The position numbers and the translations under genes are program-made. The notes beneath the pieces are model-generated. The model made no database searches. It had not been told where the DNA came from and was given only the letters and a program-made list of their open reading frames with translations. Below, in pieces: positions 1 to 8,620 of a stretch of 64,000 nt of DNA. The stretch is from contig NZ_CP139970.1 of NCBI RefSeq assembly GCF_034424545.1, positions 248,001 to 312,000 of the forward strand, read 5' to 3'. How positions within the stretch are numbered: the stretch's first letter is position 1; each line of letters opens with the position of its first letter. Source of the stretch: Trinickia caryophylli (lineage in GTDB: Bacteria; Pseudomonadota; Gammaproteobacteria; Burkholderiales; Burkholderiaceae).

Positions 1-344
1 TGACGTGCCTGCCAGCCGATCATGCCGAGGACCACCGTCATCGATCCGGAGCGCTTGCCGCCGCGCCAGCAGTAGACGAGCGGGCGCCAGCCGCGCGGCC
101 GATCGGCGAAGAGCGTGTCGAGATGCGTGGCGATATTGCGCGCGACCATTGCCGCACCCACCCGCGAGGCTTCGAACGGCGACGCCTTGTACAGCGTGCC
201 GACGATCACGCGCTCCTCGTTGCTGAGCACGGGCGCATTGATTGCGCCGGGGATATGGTCTTCGGCGAACTCGAGCGGCGTACGCACGTCGATGATCTCG
301 TCGAACGACGCGAGCGCATCGATTGGGACGACTAGGTTCTTCAC
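1..344 (-). CDS. mnmH: tRNA 2-selenouridine synthase, N-terminal part (runs off the window)
   Basis: This is the first 114 codons of a protein that continues beyond base 1. The visible part is a rhodanese domain: it opens VKNLVVPIDAL, has DVRTPLEFAEDHIPGAIN, and carries the active-site loop YCWRGGKRSGSM with the catalytic Cys. This YCWRGG form is typical of MnmH/SelU (YbbB), which replaces sulfur by selenium in 2-thiouridine at the tRNA wobble base through a geranylated intermediate. The P-loop domain that normally follows is outside the window. The start chosen is GTG at 344; the ATG at 357 is out of frame. The call is firm at family level. A stand-alone rhodanese is less likely because of the loop sequence. 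Confidence 0.85.
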   Translation of the reverse strand, partial: MKNLVVPIDALASFDEIIDVRTPLEFAEDHIPGAINAPVLSNEERVIVGTLYKASPFEASRVGAAMVARNIATHLDTLFADRPRGWRPLVYCWRGGKRSGSMTVVLGMIGWQAR

Positions 345-478
345 GGATTGCTTGCATCGGGGCGCGCCAGAAGGCCTGCGCCGCCGAGAATGCGAAAGGA
401 ATGATCCGCCATTATCGCATGCGGATACCTGTGAGCACTCCTGCGCCGCGGCCGGGCGGGATGCGGCCTGCGCGCGCG

Positions 479-1381
479 TTACCTGCCCAGGGCACGCGCA
501 AAACGCTGACGCAGGAATTGTGTAAACGCACGCACCGTGATTGCACTTTCCCGGTGTCGCGGATAAACGGCGTAAAGCGCAAGCGGAGGCGCAGCATACT
601 CGGGCAGCACTTCCAGCAACGCGCCGTTGCCCAGCGCCGAAGAAACAATGAATTCGGGCAACAGCGCGATGCCGAGGCCCGCGATGGCGGCGTCACGGAT
701 GACTTCGCCGTTGTCGGCCCGCAGCGGCCCGTGGACTTCGAACGCGCGCTTGGCGCCGTCCACGAAGAACTCCCAGCCGGTTCGTCCTTCCCGCCCATAC
801 AGCAGGCACGGATGGCGCGCAAGGTCGTCCGGTGTGGCGGGCAGCCGACGCGCCGAGCCGTAGCCGGGCGAGCAGCAGGCCACCATCCGGATGTCCGTGA
901 GTTTTTGCGCGATCAACGTGGAATCGGCCAGTGTTCCGATGCGCAGCGCCATATCGAATCCATCGCCGATAAGGTCCACGAGACGGTCGCTCAGCTCGAT
1001 GTCGATACGCACCTGCGGGTTGGCGCACATGAAGTCGGCAACGAGCGGGGACAGATGCGCGGTGCCGAACGAGAGCGGCGCACTGAGGCGCAAGAGCCCC
1101 CGCGGCTCGGAGCGCCCGAGCGACAGCGCCTGCTCGGCGTCGGCCACCTCGGCCAGAATCCGCTTCGCCCGCTCGTAAAGGTCCTGCCCGAGATCGGTGA
1201 CGGCCAGCTTGCGCGTATTTCGCACGAGCAGGCGCACGCCCAGCGTCTGCTCCAGTGCCATTACGCGGCGGCTCACGAACTGCTTGGAAAGCGCCAGCCG
1301 GTTCGCCGCGGCCGTCAGGCTGCGTGCGTCCACCGTCGCCACGAATACGCGCAAATCATCGAGATGCATCGTCATCGCCAT
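479..1381 (-). CDS. LysR-family transcriptional regulator
   Basis: A protein of about 300 residues with the standard LysR layout. An N-terminal winged helix-turn-helix (about residues 5-63, HLDDLRVFVATVDARSLTAA) is followed by a periplasmic-binding-like effector domain from about residue 90. It belongs to the CrgA/AaeR-like group (GLLRLSAPLSFG, then GDGFDMALRIGTL). Three in-frame ATGs lie close together (1381, 1375, 1369); 1381 is chosen because GGTGG sits a few bases upstream. The gene is divergent from the pirin gene, with a 127-bp shared promoter region. LysR proteins often control the divergent neighbour, so the pirin is the likely target. The inducer cannot be told from sequence. Confidence 0.85.
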   Translation of the reverse strand: MAMTMHLDDLRVFVATVDARSLTAAANRLALSKQFVSRRVMALEQTLGVRLLVRNTRKLAVTDLGQDLYERAKRILAEVADAEQALSLGRSEPRGLLRLSAPLSFGTAHLSPLVADFMCANPQVRIDIELSDRLVDLIGDGFDMALRIGTLADSTLIAQKLTDIRMVACCSPGYGSARRLPATPDDLARHPCLLYGREGRTGWEFFVDGAKRAFEVHGPLRADNGEVIRDAAIAGLGIALLPEFIVSSALGNGALLEVLPEYAAPPLALYAVYPRHRESAITVRAFTQFLRQRFARALGR

Positions 1382-1508
1382 CGTCCACCAATTTGAGACA
1401 GTGATTCGCATTCTGACACAATTCGCATCACCCAAGGCGACATACACTGTCGTCACGGTGAACGGCAGCGAACGGTCGCTGCCCCGAACGATGAATCCGG
1501 AGATCGAT
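1382..1508. promoter_or_regulatory. Divergent promoter region, LysR gene / pirin
   Basis: The region between the two divergent genes holds an 8-bp direct repeat ATTCGCAT at 1404-1411 and 1421-1428. The 17-bp spacing is compatible with LysR-type half-site arrangements. GGAG at 1499-1502 is the ribosome binding site for the pirin ATG at 1509. No convincing -10/-35 pair was identified by eye. Confidence 0.4.
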
Positions 1509-2234
1509 ATGCTCGAAATCAGACACGCCGACGAACGTGGCCGCGCGGAACACGGATGGCTCAGCTCGCGCCACACCTTCTCGTTTGCGAGCTACTACGA
1601 CGCAAAGCAAATGGGTTTTTCGGACCTGCTCGTAATCAACGACGACCGGGTGATGCCGGGCCGCGGTTTCGGCAAGCACCCGCATCGCGACGTCGAGATT
1701 TTTTCCTACGTGCTGGAAGGCGCGCTCGAGCACAAGGATTCGATGGGCAACGGCTCGGTGATCACGCCGGGGGACGTGCAACTGATGAGCGCCGGCACGG
1801 GCGTGCTGCACAGCGAGTTCAACCCGTCCGCCGCCGAGCCCGTGCATTTCCTGCAGATCTGGCTGGCAACGGCCACGGCCGGCGCGACCCCGCGCTATCA
1901 GCAGCAACGATTCGAGGCGTCGGAAAAGCGCGGCAGGCTGCGGCTCATTCTGTCGCCCGACGGCGACGGGCAGTCGCTGCAGCTGCGGCAGGACGCGCGA
2001 ATCCATGCGGGCCTCTTCGATGGCGACGAAACGGCGGCGCTCGCGCTCGACGCCGATCGCTACGCGTACGTGCATGTGGCGCGCGGCAGCATCGAGGTCA
2101 ACGGCCAGAAGCTCGGTGCCGGCGACGGCGTGCGCATTCGCGGCGAGCGCAATCTGACGTTCGCCAACGGCAAGGATGCGGAAGTGCTCGTCTTCGACCT
2201 GCGCAACATCGAAGTTTCGGACTTCTGGTCGTAG
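1509..2234 (+). CDS. Pirin family bicupin protein (YhhW type)
   Basis: A 241-residue protein opening MLEIRHADERGRAEHGW, the hallmark of the YhhW branch of pirins. The N-terminal cupin carries the metal ligands in GFGKHPHRDVEIFSYVLEG and in GVLHSEFNPS. The C-terminal cupin (about residues 150-235) has diverged and lacks an obvious metal site. Some bacterial members have quercetin 2,3-dioxygenase activity and others act as redox-linked regulators, so the substrate is left open. The ATG at 1509 is preferred over 1491 because GGAG lies 6 bases upstream of it. The gene is divergent from a LysR regulator and convergent with the FadR-type gene. Confidence 0.88.
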   Translation: MLEIRHADERGRAEHGWLSSRHTFSFASYYDAKQMGFSDLLVINDDRVMPGRGFGKHPHRDVEIFSYVLEGALEHKDSMGNGSVITPGDVQLMSAGTGVLHSEFNPSAAEPVHFLQIWLATATAGATPRYQQQRFEASEKRGRLRLILSPDGDGQSLQLRQDARIHAGLFDGDETAALALDADRYAYVHVARGSIEVNGQKLGAGDGVRIRGERNLTFANGKDAEVLVFDLRNIEVSDFWS

Positions 2235-2338
2235 GCTGACAAGCCATCGGGGCGGTGCCGGGCGGTGCCGTTCCGATGGCCCGATCGGCGCCCGCCCCGT
2301 GCGCCCCGCCCGCAGCGCCACCGTGGTTGCCGGTGGCG

Positions 2339-3046
2339 TCAGCTCTGTTTGCGCAGCGCCATGACCCGTTCCAACGATGCCTTCAGGTGGCGCTGCATCG
2401 CCGCCTGCGCCTGCACGGCGTCGTGCGCCTCGAGCGCATCGAGGATTTCCGCGTGCTCCGCCAGCGCCGCGCGCCATGTGCTTTCGCTTTCGAAGTGCCC
2501 GCGCAGCTTCGTCGAAAGCGGGCTATGCCGCTCGTCGAACAGCGAGCCGATCATACGCACGACGACCTCGTTGCCCGACATCTGCGCAATGGCCATGTGA
2601 AACGCCCGGTCCATCGCAATCGGCACCGCTCCCGCGTCCACCTCCTGCGCCATCTTCTCGAAGATCGACCGCAGCGCCTTCAACGCCTTCGGCTTCGCGA
2701 ACGGCGCGACGCTCGCCGCCACGGCCCCTTCGATGAGCGAGCGAGCGCCCATGATGTCGACGAGGCTGTCGCCGAGTTCGCTCTCGCCCGGCGCACTGGC
2801 GCCCGCGGCTTGCGACGCCGCGCACACGTATACGCCCGAACCCCCGCGAATCTCGACGCGGCCCTCCAGCTCCAGCGCCACGAGCGCCTCGCGCACGGAC
2901 GGCCGCGAGACGCCGAGCCGTTCGGCCAGTTCGCGCTCGGGCGGCAGGCGGCCGTTGCGTGCGAAGTCGGGCTGGGCCATCAGCGCGCGCAGTTTGTCGG
3001 CGATTTGCAGGTAAAGGCGGCGGGTCTCGGCGGGTTTGGCTGCCAC
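2339..3046 (-). CDS. FadR-subfamily GntR regulator, probable repressor of the adjacent sugar-acid operon
   Basis: A 235-residue GntR-family protein. The winged helix at about residues 8-75 contains NGRLPPERELAERLGVSRPS and VREALVALELEGRVEIRGGSGVYV. The rest is an all-helical FCD effector domain, with metal-binding type His residues in AFHMAIAQMSGN and in the ALEAHDAVQAQAAMQRHL helix. It starts with GTG at 3046, with AGGAACC about 8 bases upstream. The gene is divergent from a hexuronate-type operon; UxuR/ExuR/LgoR regulators of such pathways belong to this subfamily. The paired operators at 3236-3289 fit its expected TGG...CCA recognition. It is probably a repressor released by a sugar acid (inference). 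Confidence 0.85.
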   Translation of the reverse strand: MAAKPAETRRLYLQIADKLRALMAQPDFARNGRLPPERELAERLGVSRPSVREALVALELEGRVEIRGGSGVYVCAASQAAGASAPGESELGDSLVDIMGARSLIEGAVAASVAPFAKPKALKALRSIFEKMAQEVDAGAVPIAMDRAFHMAIAQMSGNEVVVRMIGSLFDERHSPLSTKLRGHFESESTWRAALAEHAEILDALEAHDAVQAQAAMQRHLKASLERVMALRKQS

Positions 3047-3385
3047 GTAACGGTTCCTGTCGATGAGCGGGGCGAGCGCTCGAAGCGCGGCGCCGATTTA
3101 TCCGCCGATTTGTCCGATTTGTGCAACTCGCTCGGCTTGCCGGTTTTCGGCAGGCACTTGCGGCTGTTGCCGAATCGGCGGTCCATGGGGCGGCGATTTT
3201 AAATCGAACCAGCGAGCGTGCAAACGCCGCCAATGTGGCCTGACCAGTGAGCAATAGGTACTACCCCCAATCAAATTGGCTTGACCAGTTCCCAGGGATT
3301 TTATATTTTGCTAACCGGTAAGGCCAAACGAATATTTCCGGACGCCAGTTGGCGGCCGGCACTCGCCTCCGTCACCCGAGTCCCC
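3047..3385. promoter_or_regulatory. Control region of the sugar-acid operon with twin putative operators
   Basis: A gene-free 339 bp between the divergent regulator and the operon. Two 13-bp near-identical elements TGGCCTGACCAGT (3236-3248) and TGGCTTGACCAGT (3277-3289) start 41 bp apart, close to four helical turns. Each is an imperfect TGG/CCA palindrome of the FadR-family kind. The downstream copy overlaps the -35 element of the promoter at 3281-3309. Both are therefore well placed for cooperative repression by the regulator encoded at 2339-3046. Confidence 0.65.
3281..3309 (+). promoter_or_regulatory. Probable sigma-70 promoter of the sugar-acid operon
   Basis: TTGACC (3281-3286), a 17-bp spacer, then TATTTT (3304-3309). 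The -35 box lies inside the second putative operator. The start codon of the first operon gene is at 3386, leaving a leader of about 70 nt. Confidence 0.6.
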
Positions 3386-4408
3386 ATGAAAACCGTCATT
3401 TGCGAACAACCGGGCAAGCTTGCCCTTGCCGAACGGCCCATTCCCGAAACCGGTCCCGACGATGTGCTTTTGCGGATCAAACGTGTGGGCGTCTGCGGCA
3501 CCGATCTGCACATCTTCACAGGCAATCAGCCCTACCTTGCGTATCCGCGCGTAATGGGCCACGAACTCGCCGGCATCGTCGAGTCGGCCCCGGCCGGTGC
3601 CCGTGTCGCCGCTGGCGATCAGGTCTACGTCATGCCGTACATCTCCTGTGGCCACTGCGTCGCATGCCGCGCAGGCAAGACGAACTGCTGCGTCAACATC
3701 CAGGTGCTGGGCGTGCACGCGGACGGCGGCATGACCGAGTATCTGGCCGTACCGCAGGCCTTCGTGTTCAAGGCCGATGGCGTGACCCTCGATCAGGCTG
3801 CGATGCTCGAGTTTCTCGCCATTGGCGCTCATGCGGTCGCACGCGCCGACGTCGCTGCGGCTCAACGCGCGCTCGTGGTCGGGGCGGGCCCGATCGGCAT
3901 GGCGGCCGCGCTGTTCGCGAAGCTGCGCGGCGCGCAGGTGTGCGTGCTCGACTCGCGCGCCGACCGGCTCGCCGTCTGCGCGCAGGCGCTCGGGGCCGAT
4001 CACACGGTCGTGCTCGATACGAGCGGTGCGGCAGCCGACGCCAGGCGTCTCGCCGAGCTGACCGGCAACGAGTTCTTCGACGTGGTCTTCGATGCGACGG
4101 GCAATATCAAGGCGATGGAACGCGGGCTCGATTTCGTCGCGCACGGCGGCAAGTACGTACTGATCTCGATCGTGCGCGACCGCCTATCGTTCTCGGATCC
4201 GGAGTTCCACAAGCGCGAGACCACGCTGCTGGCGAGCCGCAACGCGACACCGGCCGACTTCGAAACCGTACTCGAAGCAATGCGCGCGGGGCGCGTGCCC
4301 ACCGATGCGCTCAATACGCACCGGCTCGCGCTCGCGGAGCTGCCCGACGAGTTTCCGAAGCTGCTCGATCCGAACGCGGGCGTGATCAAAGCGCTCGTCG
4401 CCTGCTGA
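3386..4408 (+). CDS. Zinc-dependent sugar-acid/polyol dehydrogenase (MDR family)
   Basis: A 340-residue medium-chain dehydrogenase. The catalytic zinc ligands are in GVCGTDLHIF and the following GHE. The four-Cys structural zinc loop is CGHCVACRAGKTNCC, and the NAD(P)-binding turn is VVGAGPIGMAAAL. Close relatives include RspB/LgoD-type enzymes that oxidise L-gulonate or L-galactonate at C5 to fructuronate or tagaturonate. The company it keeps (reductase, transporter, two sugar-acid dehydratases) supports such a role, but the substrate is inferred. It is the first gene of the operon, with 22 bp to the next. The ATG at 3386 is chosen because the Rossmann-family N-terminus MKTVICEQPGKLAL begins there. 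Confidence 0.8.
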   Translation: MKTVICEQPGKLALAERPIPETGPDDVLLRIKRVGVCGTDLHIFTGNQPYLAYPRVMGHELAGIVESAPAGARVAAGDQVYVMPYISCGHCVACRAGKTNCCVNIQVLGVHADGGMTEYLAVPQAFVFKADGVTLDQAAMLEFLAIGAHAVARADVAAAQRALVVGAGPIGMAAALFAKLRGAQVCVLDSRADRLAVCAQALGADHTVVLDTSGAAADARRLAELTGNEFFDVVFDATGNIKAMERGLDFVAHGGKYVLISIVRDRLSFSDPEFHKRETTLLASRNATPADFETVLEAMRAGRVPTDALNTHRLALAELPDEFPKLLDPNAGVIKALVAC

Positions 4409-4430
4409 TCCGCCACCGAAACGAACCGTC

Positions 4431-5561
4431 ATGGGCAATCCGATACTTCAATTCGGCACAAGCCGCTTCCTGCAGGCACACGCCGATCTTTTCATCGCCG
4501 AAGCGCTCGAAGCCGGGCGCGCGCTCGGGCAAGTCACGGTCGTACAGACGACGAGCAACCCCGAGAGCCGCGCGCGCATCGAGGCGCTGCGCACGCGCGG
4601 CAGCTATCCCGTGCGCATCCGCGGGCTGCGCCGCGAAGCCGTCGTCGATACGACCGTCGAATCGCGCGCGGTCAGCGAGGCACTCGACGCGAACGCTGAT
4701 TGGCCGCTTGTGGTCGAGCGCTTCGTTCACGATGCCCGCGTCGTCATCTCGAATACGAGCGACAGCGGCTATGCATGCTTCCCGGAAGACACGGCGCAAT
4801 TGCTCGCGCCCGGCGCCGGCGTGCCGCGCGGGTTCGCCGCCAAACTGGTCGTCTTGCTCCGCGCGCGGTATGCGGCAAACGCCGCCCCGCTCACGTTGCT
4901 GCCGTGCGAACTCGTCTCGAACAATGGCGACACGCTGCGCGCGCTCGTCGCCGGGCTCGCGCACGAGTGGACCGGCGACGAGGCATTCGAGCGCTACGTC
5001 GAACACACCTGCGTCTGGGTCAACTCGCTCGTCGACCGCATCGTGTCCGAGCCGATCCGCCCCGTCGGTGCCGTTGCCGAGCCGTACGCGTTGTGGGCCA
5101 TCGAACGGCGCCCCGGGATGGTGCTGCCCTGCGAGCACGACGCGATGATCGTGACCGACGATCTCGCGCATTACGAACGGCTCAAGCTGCTGCTGCTCAA
5201 CCTCGGGCATACCTTTCTTGCCGAGCGCTGGCTCACCGATGGTCGCCCCGCCGACGAAAACACGCTGCAGGCGATGCGCGACCCAGCGTTGCGCGGCGAG
5301 CTGGAAGGTCTCTGGCAGGAGGAAGTGCTGCCGGTGTTCGACGCGCTCGGGCAAGGCGAAACGGCCCGCCGCTATCTAGCCGACGTGCGCGAGCGCTTCG
5401 AGAACCCATTTCTCGATCACAAGCTCGCCGATATCGCGCGCAACCACCAGGAAAAAAAGCTGCGCCGGCTGCGGCCCGTGGTCGAGCTCGCCGCCTCCCT
5501 CGGCCTGAAGCTTGCTCAACCGCGGCTGAACGAAGCGCTGCGAACGAACGCCTTGGCCTGA
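4431..5561 (+). CDS. Mannitol-dehydrogenase family reductase, UxaB/UxuB type (tagaturonate or fructuronate reductase)
   Basis: A 376-residue long-chain polyol dehydrogenase. It opens MGNPILQFGTSRFLQAHADL, the tagaturonate-reductase-like N-terminus. It has an NSLVDRIVS motif and C-terminal helices with the family's conserved Lys (LDHKLADIARNHQEKKLRRL). UxaB reduces D-tagaturonate to D-altronate; UxuB reduces D-fructuronate to D-mannonate. Dehydratases for both products are encoded just downstream, so one enzyme may serve both branches; sequence alone does not decide. At 376 residues it is shorter than E. coli UxaB/UxuB (about 480). It is the second gene of the operon, in phase with the others. 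Confidence 0.75.
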   Translation: MGNPILQFGTSRFLQAHADLFIAEALEAGRALGQVTVVQTTSNPESRARIEALRTRGSYPVRIRGLRREAVVDTTVESRAVSEALDANADWPLVVERFVHDARVVISNTSDSGYACFPEDTAQLLAPGAGVPRGFAAKLVVLLRARYAANAAPLTLLPCELVSNNGDTLRALVAGLAHEWTGDEAFERYVEHTCVWVNSLVDRIVSEPIRPVGAVAEPYALWAIERRPGMVLPCEHDAMIVTDDLAHYERLKLLLLNLGHTFLAERWLTDGRPADENTLQAMRDPALRGELEGLWQEEVLPVFDALGQGETARRYLADVRERFENPFLDHKLADIARNHQEKKLRRLRPVVELAASLGLKLAQPRLNEALRTNALA

Positions 5562-5698
5562 AACCGATGCGATGTGCCGACGCGCATCGCATCGAACAGG
5601 ACAATGCCGACACGCGCGGCGCGGCGCGGCGATTGCCGACGCCGGCTGCCGGAAAAAACGAAGCCCCCTATATCAACGAAATCGAAGGAGACAAAGTC

Positions 5699-6979
5699 AT
5701 GCGGAAAATGCGCTGGGTCGTGATCTTCCTATGCTTCATCGCGATCGCCGTGAACTACATCGATCGCGCCAATCTGGCCGTAGCCGCGCCCGAGATCGAA
5801 AAAGCGCTCGGCATCGGCCCGGCGCAGATGGGGCTCATCCTGAGCGGCTTTTTCTGGACCTACGCCCTCATGCAGATTCCGTTCGGATGGTTCGTCGATC
5901 GCGTCGGCGCGCGTATCGCCCTGCCGCTCGCCGTAGGCTGGTGGTCGCTTTTCACGGCGGCCACGGCGGGCGTCACGAGTGTCGCCGGCATGTTCGGCTG
6001 CCGGCTCTTGCTCGGCATAGGCGAAGCCGGCGCCTATCCGTCGTGCGCAAAGCTCGTGAGCCAATGGTTCCGTCCCAGCGAACGCGCGCTCGCAACGAGC
6101 ATCTTCGATAGCGGCTCGCGCGTCGGCTCGGCGCTCTCGATTCCCGTCGTCGCGCTCATCATCGGCACGCTCGGCTGGAAAGCGGCCTTCGTCATCACGG
6201 GCGCGCTCGGCGCCGTCTGGATCGTCGGCTGGTTCATCATCTACCGCAGCCCCGCGCATGGCGACATGACGGGCGAACGCGACGTGGTGCCGCCCTCCGC
6301 CCAGGCCGACGACGGCATCACCTGGAGCTCGCTTTTCCGGCACCGCACGCTCTGGGGCATGATGCTCGGCTTCTTCTGCCTGAACTTCGTCATCTACTTC
6401 TTCATCACCTGGTTTCCGAGCTATCTCGTGCAAACGCGCGGCTTCTCGCTCAAGTCGCTCGGCACGCTCGGCATGATTCCCGCGCTGATGGCGATTCCCG
6501 GCGGCTGGATCGGCGGGCTCGTGTCCGACGCACTGTATCGGCGCGGCTGGAGCCTCACGGCTGCCCGCAAGACCTGCATGGTCGGCGGCATGCTGATGTC
6601 GTCGGTGATCACGCTTTCGACGCTCACCTCGAACGTCTACCTCATGCTCGCGTTCTTCGGCATCGCCTACGGCAGCCTCGCGTTCGCGGCGGCGAGCATC
6701 TGGTCGTTGCCCGCCGACGTCGCGCCAACGCCACGCCACGTGGCCTCGATCGGCGGCATCCAGAACTTTGCGTCGAACCTCGCAGGCATCGTCATCACGA
6801 CGTTCACCGGCGCGATGGTCGCGATGACCAAGGGCTCGTTCACGATTCCGCTCGTCGTGGCCGGCGGATTTTGCGTGCTCGGCGCGTTCAGCTATCTCTT
6901 CATCGTGGGCAGGATCGAACCGCTTCCCATCGAGCCCAACCGGGACCGCGCAGCGGCGGCCGCGCGCTCGCCGGTGTGA
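5699..6979 (+). CDS. MFS sugar-acid/H+ symporter (anion:cation symporter family, ExuT/GudP-like)
   Basis: A 426-residue protein with about 12 predicted membrane helices. It opens with WVVIFLCFIAIAVNYIDRAN, the signature of the anion:cation symporter group that imports hexuronates, glucarate and galactonate. The second signature GWFVDRVGARIALPLAVGWW follows helix 2, and a hydrophilic central loop follows helix 6 (about residues 185-205). GAAGGAGA at 5683-5690 sets the ATG at 5699. A 137-bp untranslated stretch (5562-5698) separates it from the reductase gene. It presumably brings the operon's substrate across the inner membrane. Confidence 0.85.
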   Translation: MRKMRWVVIFLCFIAIAVNYIDRANLAVAAPEIEKALGIGPAQMGLILSGFFWTYALMQIPFGWFVDRVGARIALPLAVGWWSLFTAATAGVTSVAGMFGCRLLLGIGEAGAYPSCAKLVSQWFRPSERALATSIFDSGSRVGSALSIPVVALIIGTLGWKAAFVITGALGAVWIVGWFIIYRSPAHGDMTGERDVVPPSAQADDGITWSSLFRHRTLWGMMLGFFCLNFVIYFFITWFPSYLVQTRGFSLKSLGTLGMIPALMAIPGGWIGGLVSDALYRRGWSLTAARKTCMVGGMLMSSVITLSTLTSNVYLMLAFFGIAYGSLAFAAASIWSLPADVAPTPRHVASIGGIQNFASNLAGIVITTFTGAMVAMTKGSFTIPLVVAGGFCVLGAFSYLFIVGRIEPLPIEPNRDRAAAAARSPV

Positions 6980-7033
6980 GCACATTCGCTGCCTGTTTCA
7001 GCGCTTTCAGATTCAGATTCGAGAGGCACACTC

Positions 7034-8581
7034 ATGTCCATCGCCCCAGCCGCCGCGCATGCGGTCATCCGCCTGCACCCGAACGACGACGTCGTCATCG
7101 CCACGCGCCAGCTCATACCGGGCACGCGCCTCGAGGCGGAGGACCTCGTCGTTGCCGGGCTCGTGCCTCCCGGCCATAAAGTCGCGACCCGCGCCATCGC
7201 GCAGGGAGAGCCCGTCAAACGCTACAACCAGATCATCGGCGTGGCGCGCGAGCCGATCGCCCGCGGACAGCACGTTCACGTGCACAACCTGGGCATGGCC
7301 GAGTTCGCCCGCGAGCACGCGTTCGGGGCGGACGTCCATCCCACGCGCCACGTGTCCGACCCGGCGCAGTTCATGGGCATCAGGCGGGCCGACGGGCGCG
7401 TGGCCACACGCAATTTCGTGGGCATCCTGACGAGCGTCAATTGCTCCGCTACCGTTGCGCGCGCCATCGCCGATCACTTCCGACGAGACGTCCATCCCGA
7501 GGCGCTGGCGGAGTTCCCGAACGTCGACGGCGTGGTGGCGCTCACGCACGGCCTGGGCTGCGGCATCGACTCGCAAGGCGAAGGGATCGCCATCCTGCGG
7601 CGTACGCTCGCCGGCTATGCCGTTCACCCGAACTTCGCCTCGGTGCTCTTCGTCGGACTCGGCTGCGAGACGAACCAGATCGGCAGTGTGCTCGAAGCGG
7701 GCGGGCTGCGGGAAGACCCGGCTCGCCTGCGCGCATTCACGATCCAGGAGAGCGGCGGCACGCGCAAGACGGTCGAGCGCGGCATCGCGATGGTGCGCGA
7801 GCTGCTGGCCGATGCCAACCGCGTCACGCGCGAGCCCGTGCCGGCCTCGCACCTGAGCGTCGGGCTCCAATGCGGCGGTTCTGACGGCTATTCGGGCATT
7901 TCGGCGAACCCGGCGCTCGGCGCGGCCGTCGACCGGCTCGTCGCGCACGGCGGCACCGCCATTCTGTCCGAGACACCGGAGATCTACGGCGCCGAACATC
8001 TGCTCACTCGCCGCGCGGTGAGCCGCGAAGTTGGCGAGAAACTGCTTGCGCGGATCGCCTGGTGGCAGGACTACTGCGCGCGCAATCATGCGGCGCTCGA
8101 CAACAACCCTTCGGCCGGCAACAAGGCCGGCGGCCTCACCACCATCCTCGAAAAGTCGCTCGGTGCCGTGGCCAAGGGCGGTACGACGAACCTCGTGCAG
8201 GTGTACGAGTATGCCGAACCCATCGACGCAAGGGGGTTCGTGTTCATGGATTCGCCCGGCTACGATCCCGTTTCGGCCACAGGCCAGGTGGCGTCGGGCG
8301 CAAACCTGATCTGCTTCACGACAGGCCGTGGCTCCGCCTACGGATGCGCCCCCGCGCCGTCGCTGAAGCTCGCGACGAACAGCGCACTCTGGGAGCGGCA
8401 GGAGGGCGACATGGACATCAACTGCGGCGGTGTGATCGACGGGACTGCGTCGATCGACGCGCTCGGCGAAGCAATCTTCCGCATGATGCTCGATTGCGCG
8501 TCGGGCGTGCGCTCGAAAAGCGAGTTGCTCGGCTATGGGCAAAACGAATTCGTCCCCTGGCAGGTTGGCGTCATCGCCTGA
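7034..8581 (+). CDS. uxaA: Altronate dehydratase (UxaA family)
   Basis: A 515-residue protein close to the usual UxaA length (about 495). The N-terminal SAF domain (about residues 10-100, HPNDDVVIATRQLIPGTRLE) is followed by the large GarD/UxaA domain. Conserved Cys-containing stretches include LTHGLGCG, VGLGCETNQIG, GLQCGGSDGYSGI and FTTGRGSAYGCAPAPSLKLA, expected to hold the iron needed for dehydration. The enzyme converts D-altronate to 2-keto-3-deoxygluconate in the cytoplasm. Galactarate dehydratase shares the fold, but the flanking uxaB/uxuB-type and uxuA genes favour altronate. The ATG at 7034 follows GAGAGGCA. Confidence 0.85.
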   Translation: MSIAPAAAHAVIRLHPNDDVVIATRQLIPGTRLEAEDLVVAGLVPPGHKVATRAIAQGEPVKRYNQIIGVAREPIARGQHVHVHNLGMAEFAREHAFGADVHPTRHVSDPAQFMGIRRADGRVATRNFVGILTSVNCSATVARAIADHFRRDVHPEALAEFPNVDGVVALTHGLGCGIDSQGEGIAILRRTLAGYAVHPNFASVLFVGLGCETNQIGSVLEAGGLREDPARLRAFTIQESGGTRKTVERGIAMVRELLADANRVTREPVPASHLSVGLQCGGSDGYSGISANPALGAAVDRLVAHGGTAILSETPEIYGAEHLLTRRAVSREVGEKLLARIAWWQDYCARNHAALDNNPSAGNKAGGLTTILEKSLGAVAKGGTTNLVQVYEYAEPIDARGFVFMDSPGYDPVSATGQVASGANLICFTTGRGSAYGCAPAPSLKLATNSALWERQEGDMDINCGGVIDGTASIDALGEAIFRMMLDCASGVRSKSELLGYGQNEFVPWQVGVIA

Positions 8582-8620
8582 CGCGCGTTCGCATCCCCAT
8601 TCGAAAAGGAACCGCCGATC

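Noticed and set aside
4700..5698. Long + strand open frame leading into the transporter gene
   Set aside because: It overlaps the reductase gene in another frame and has the Arg-rich composition of a shadow frame. The real start at 5699 has a ribosome binding site.
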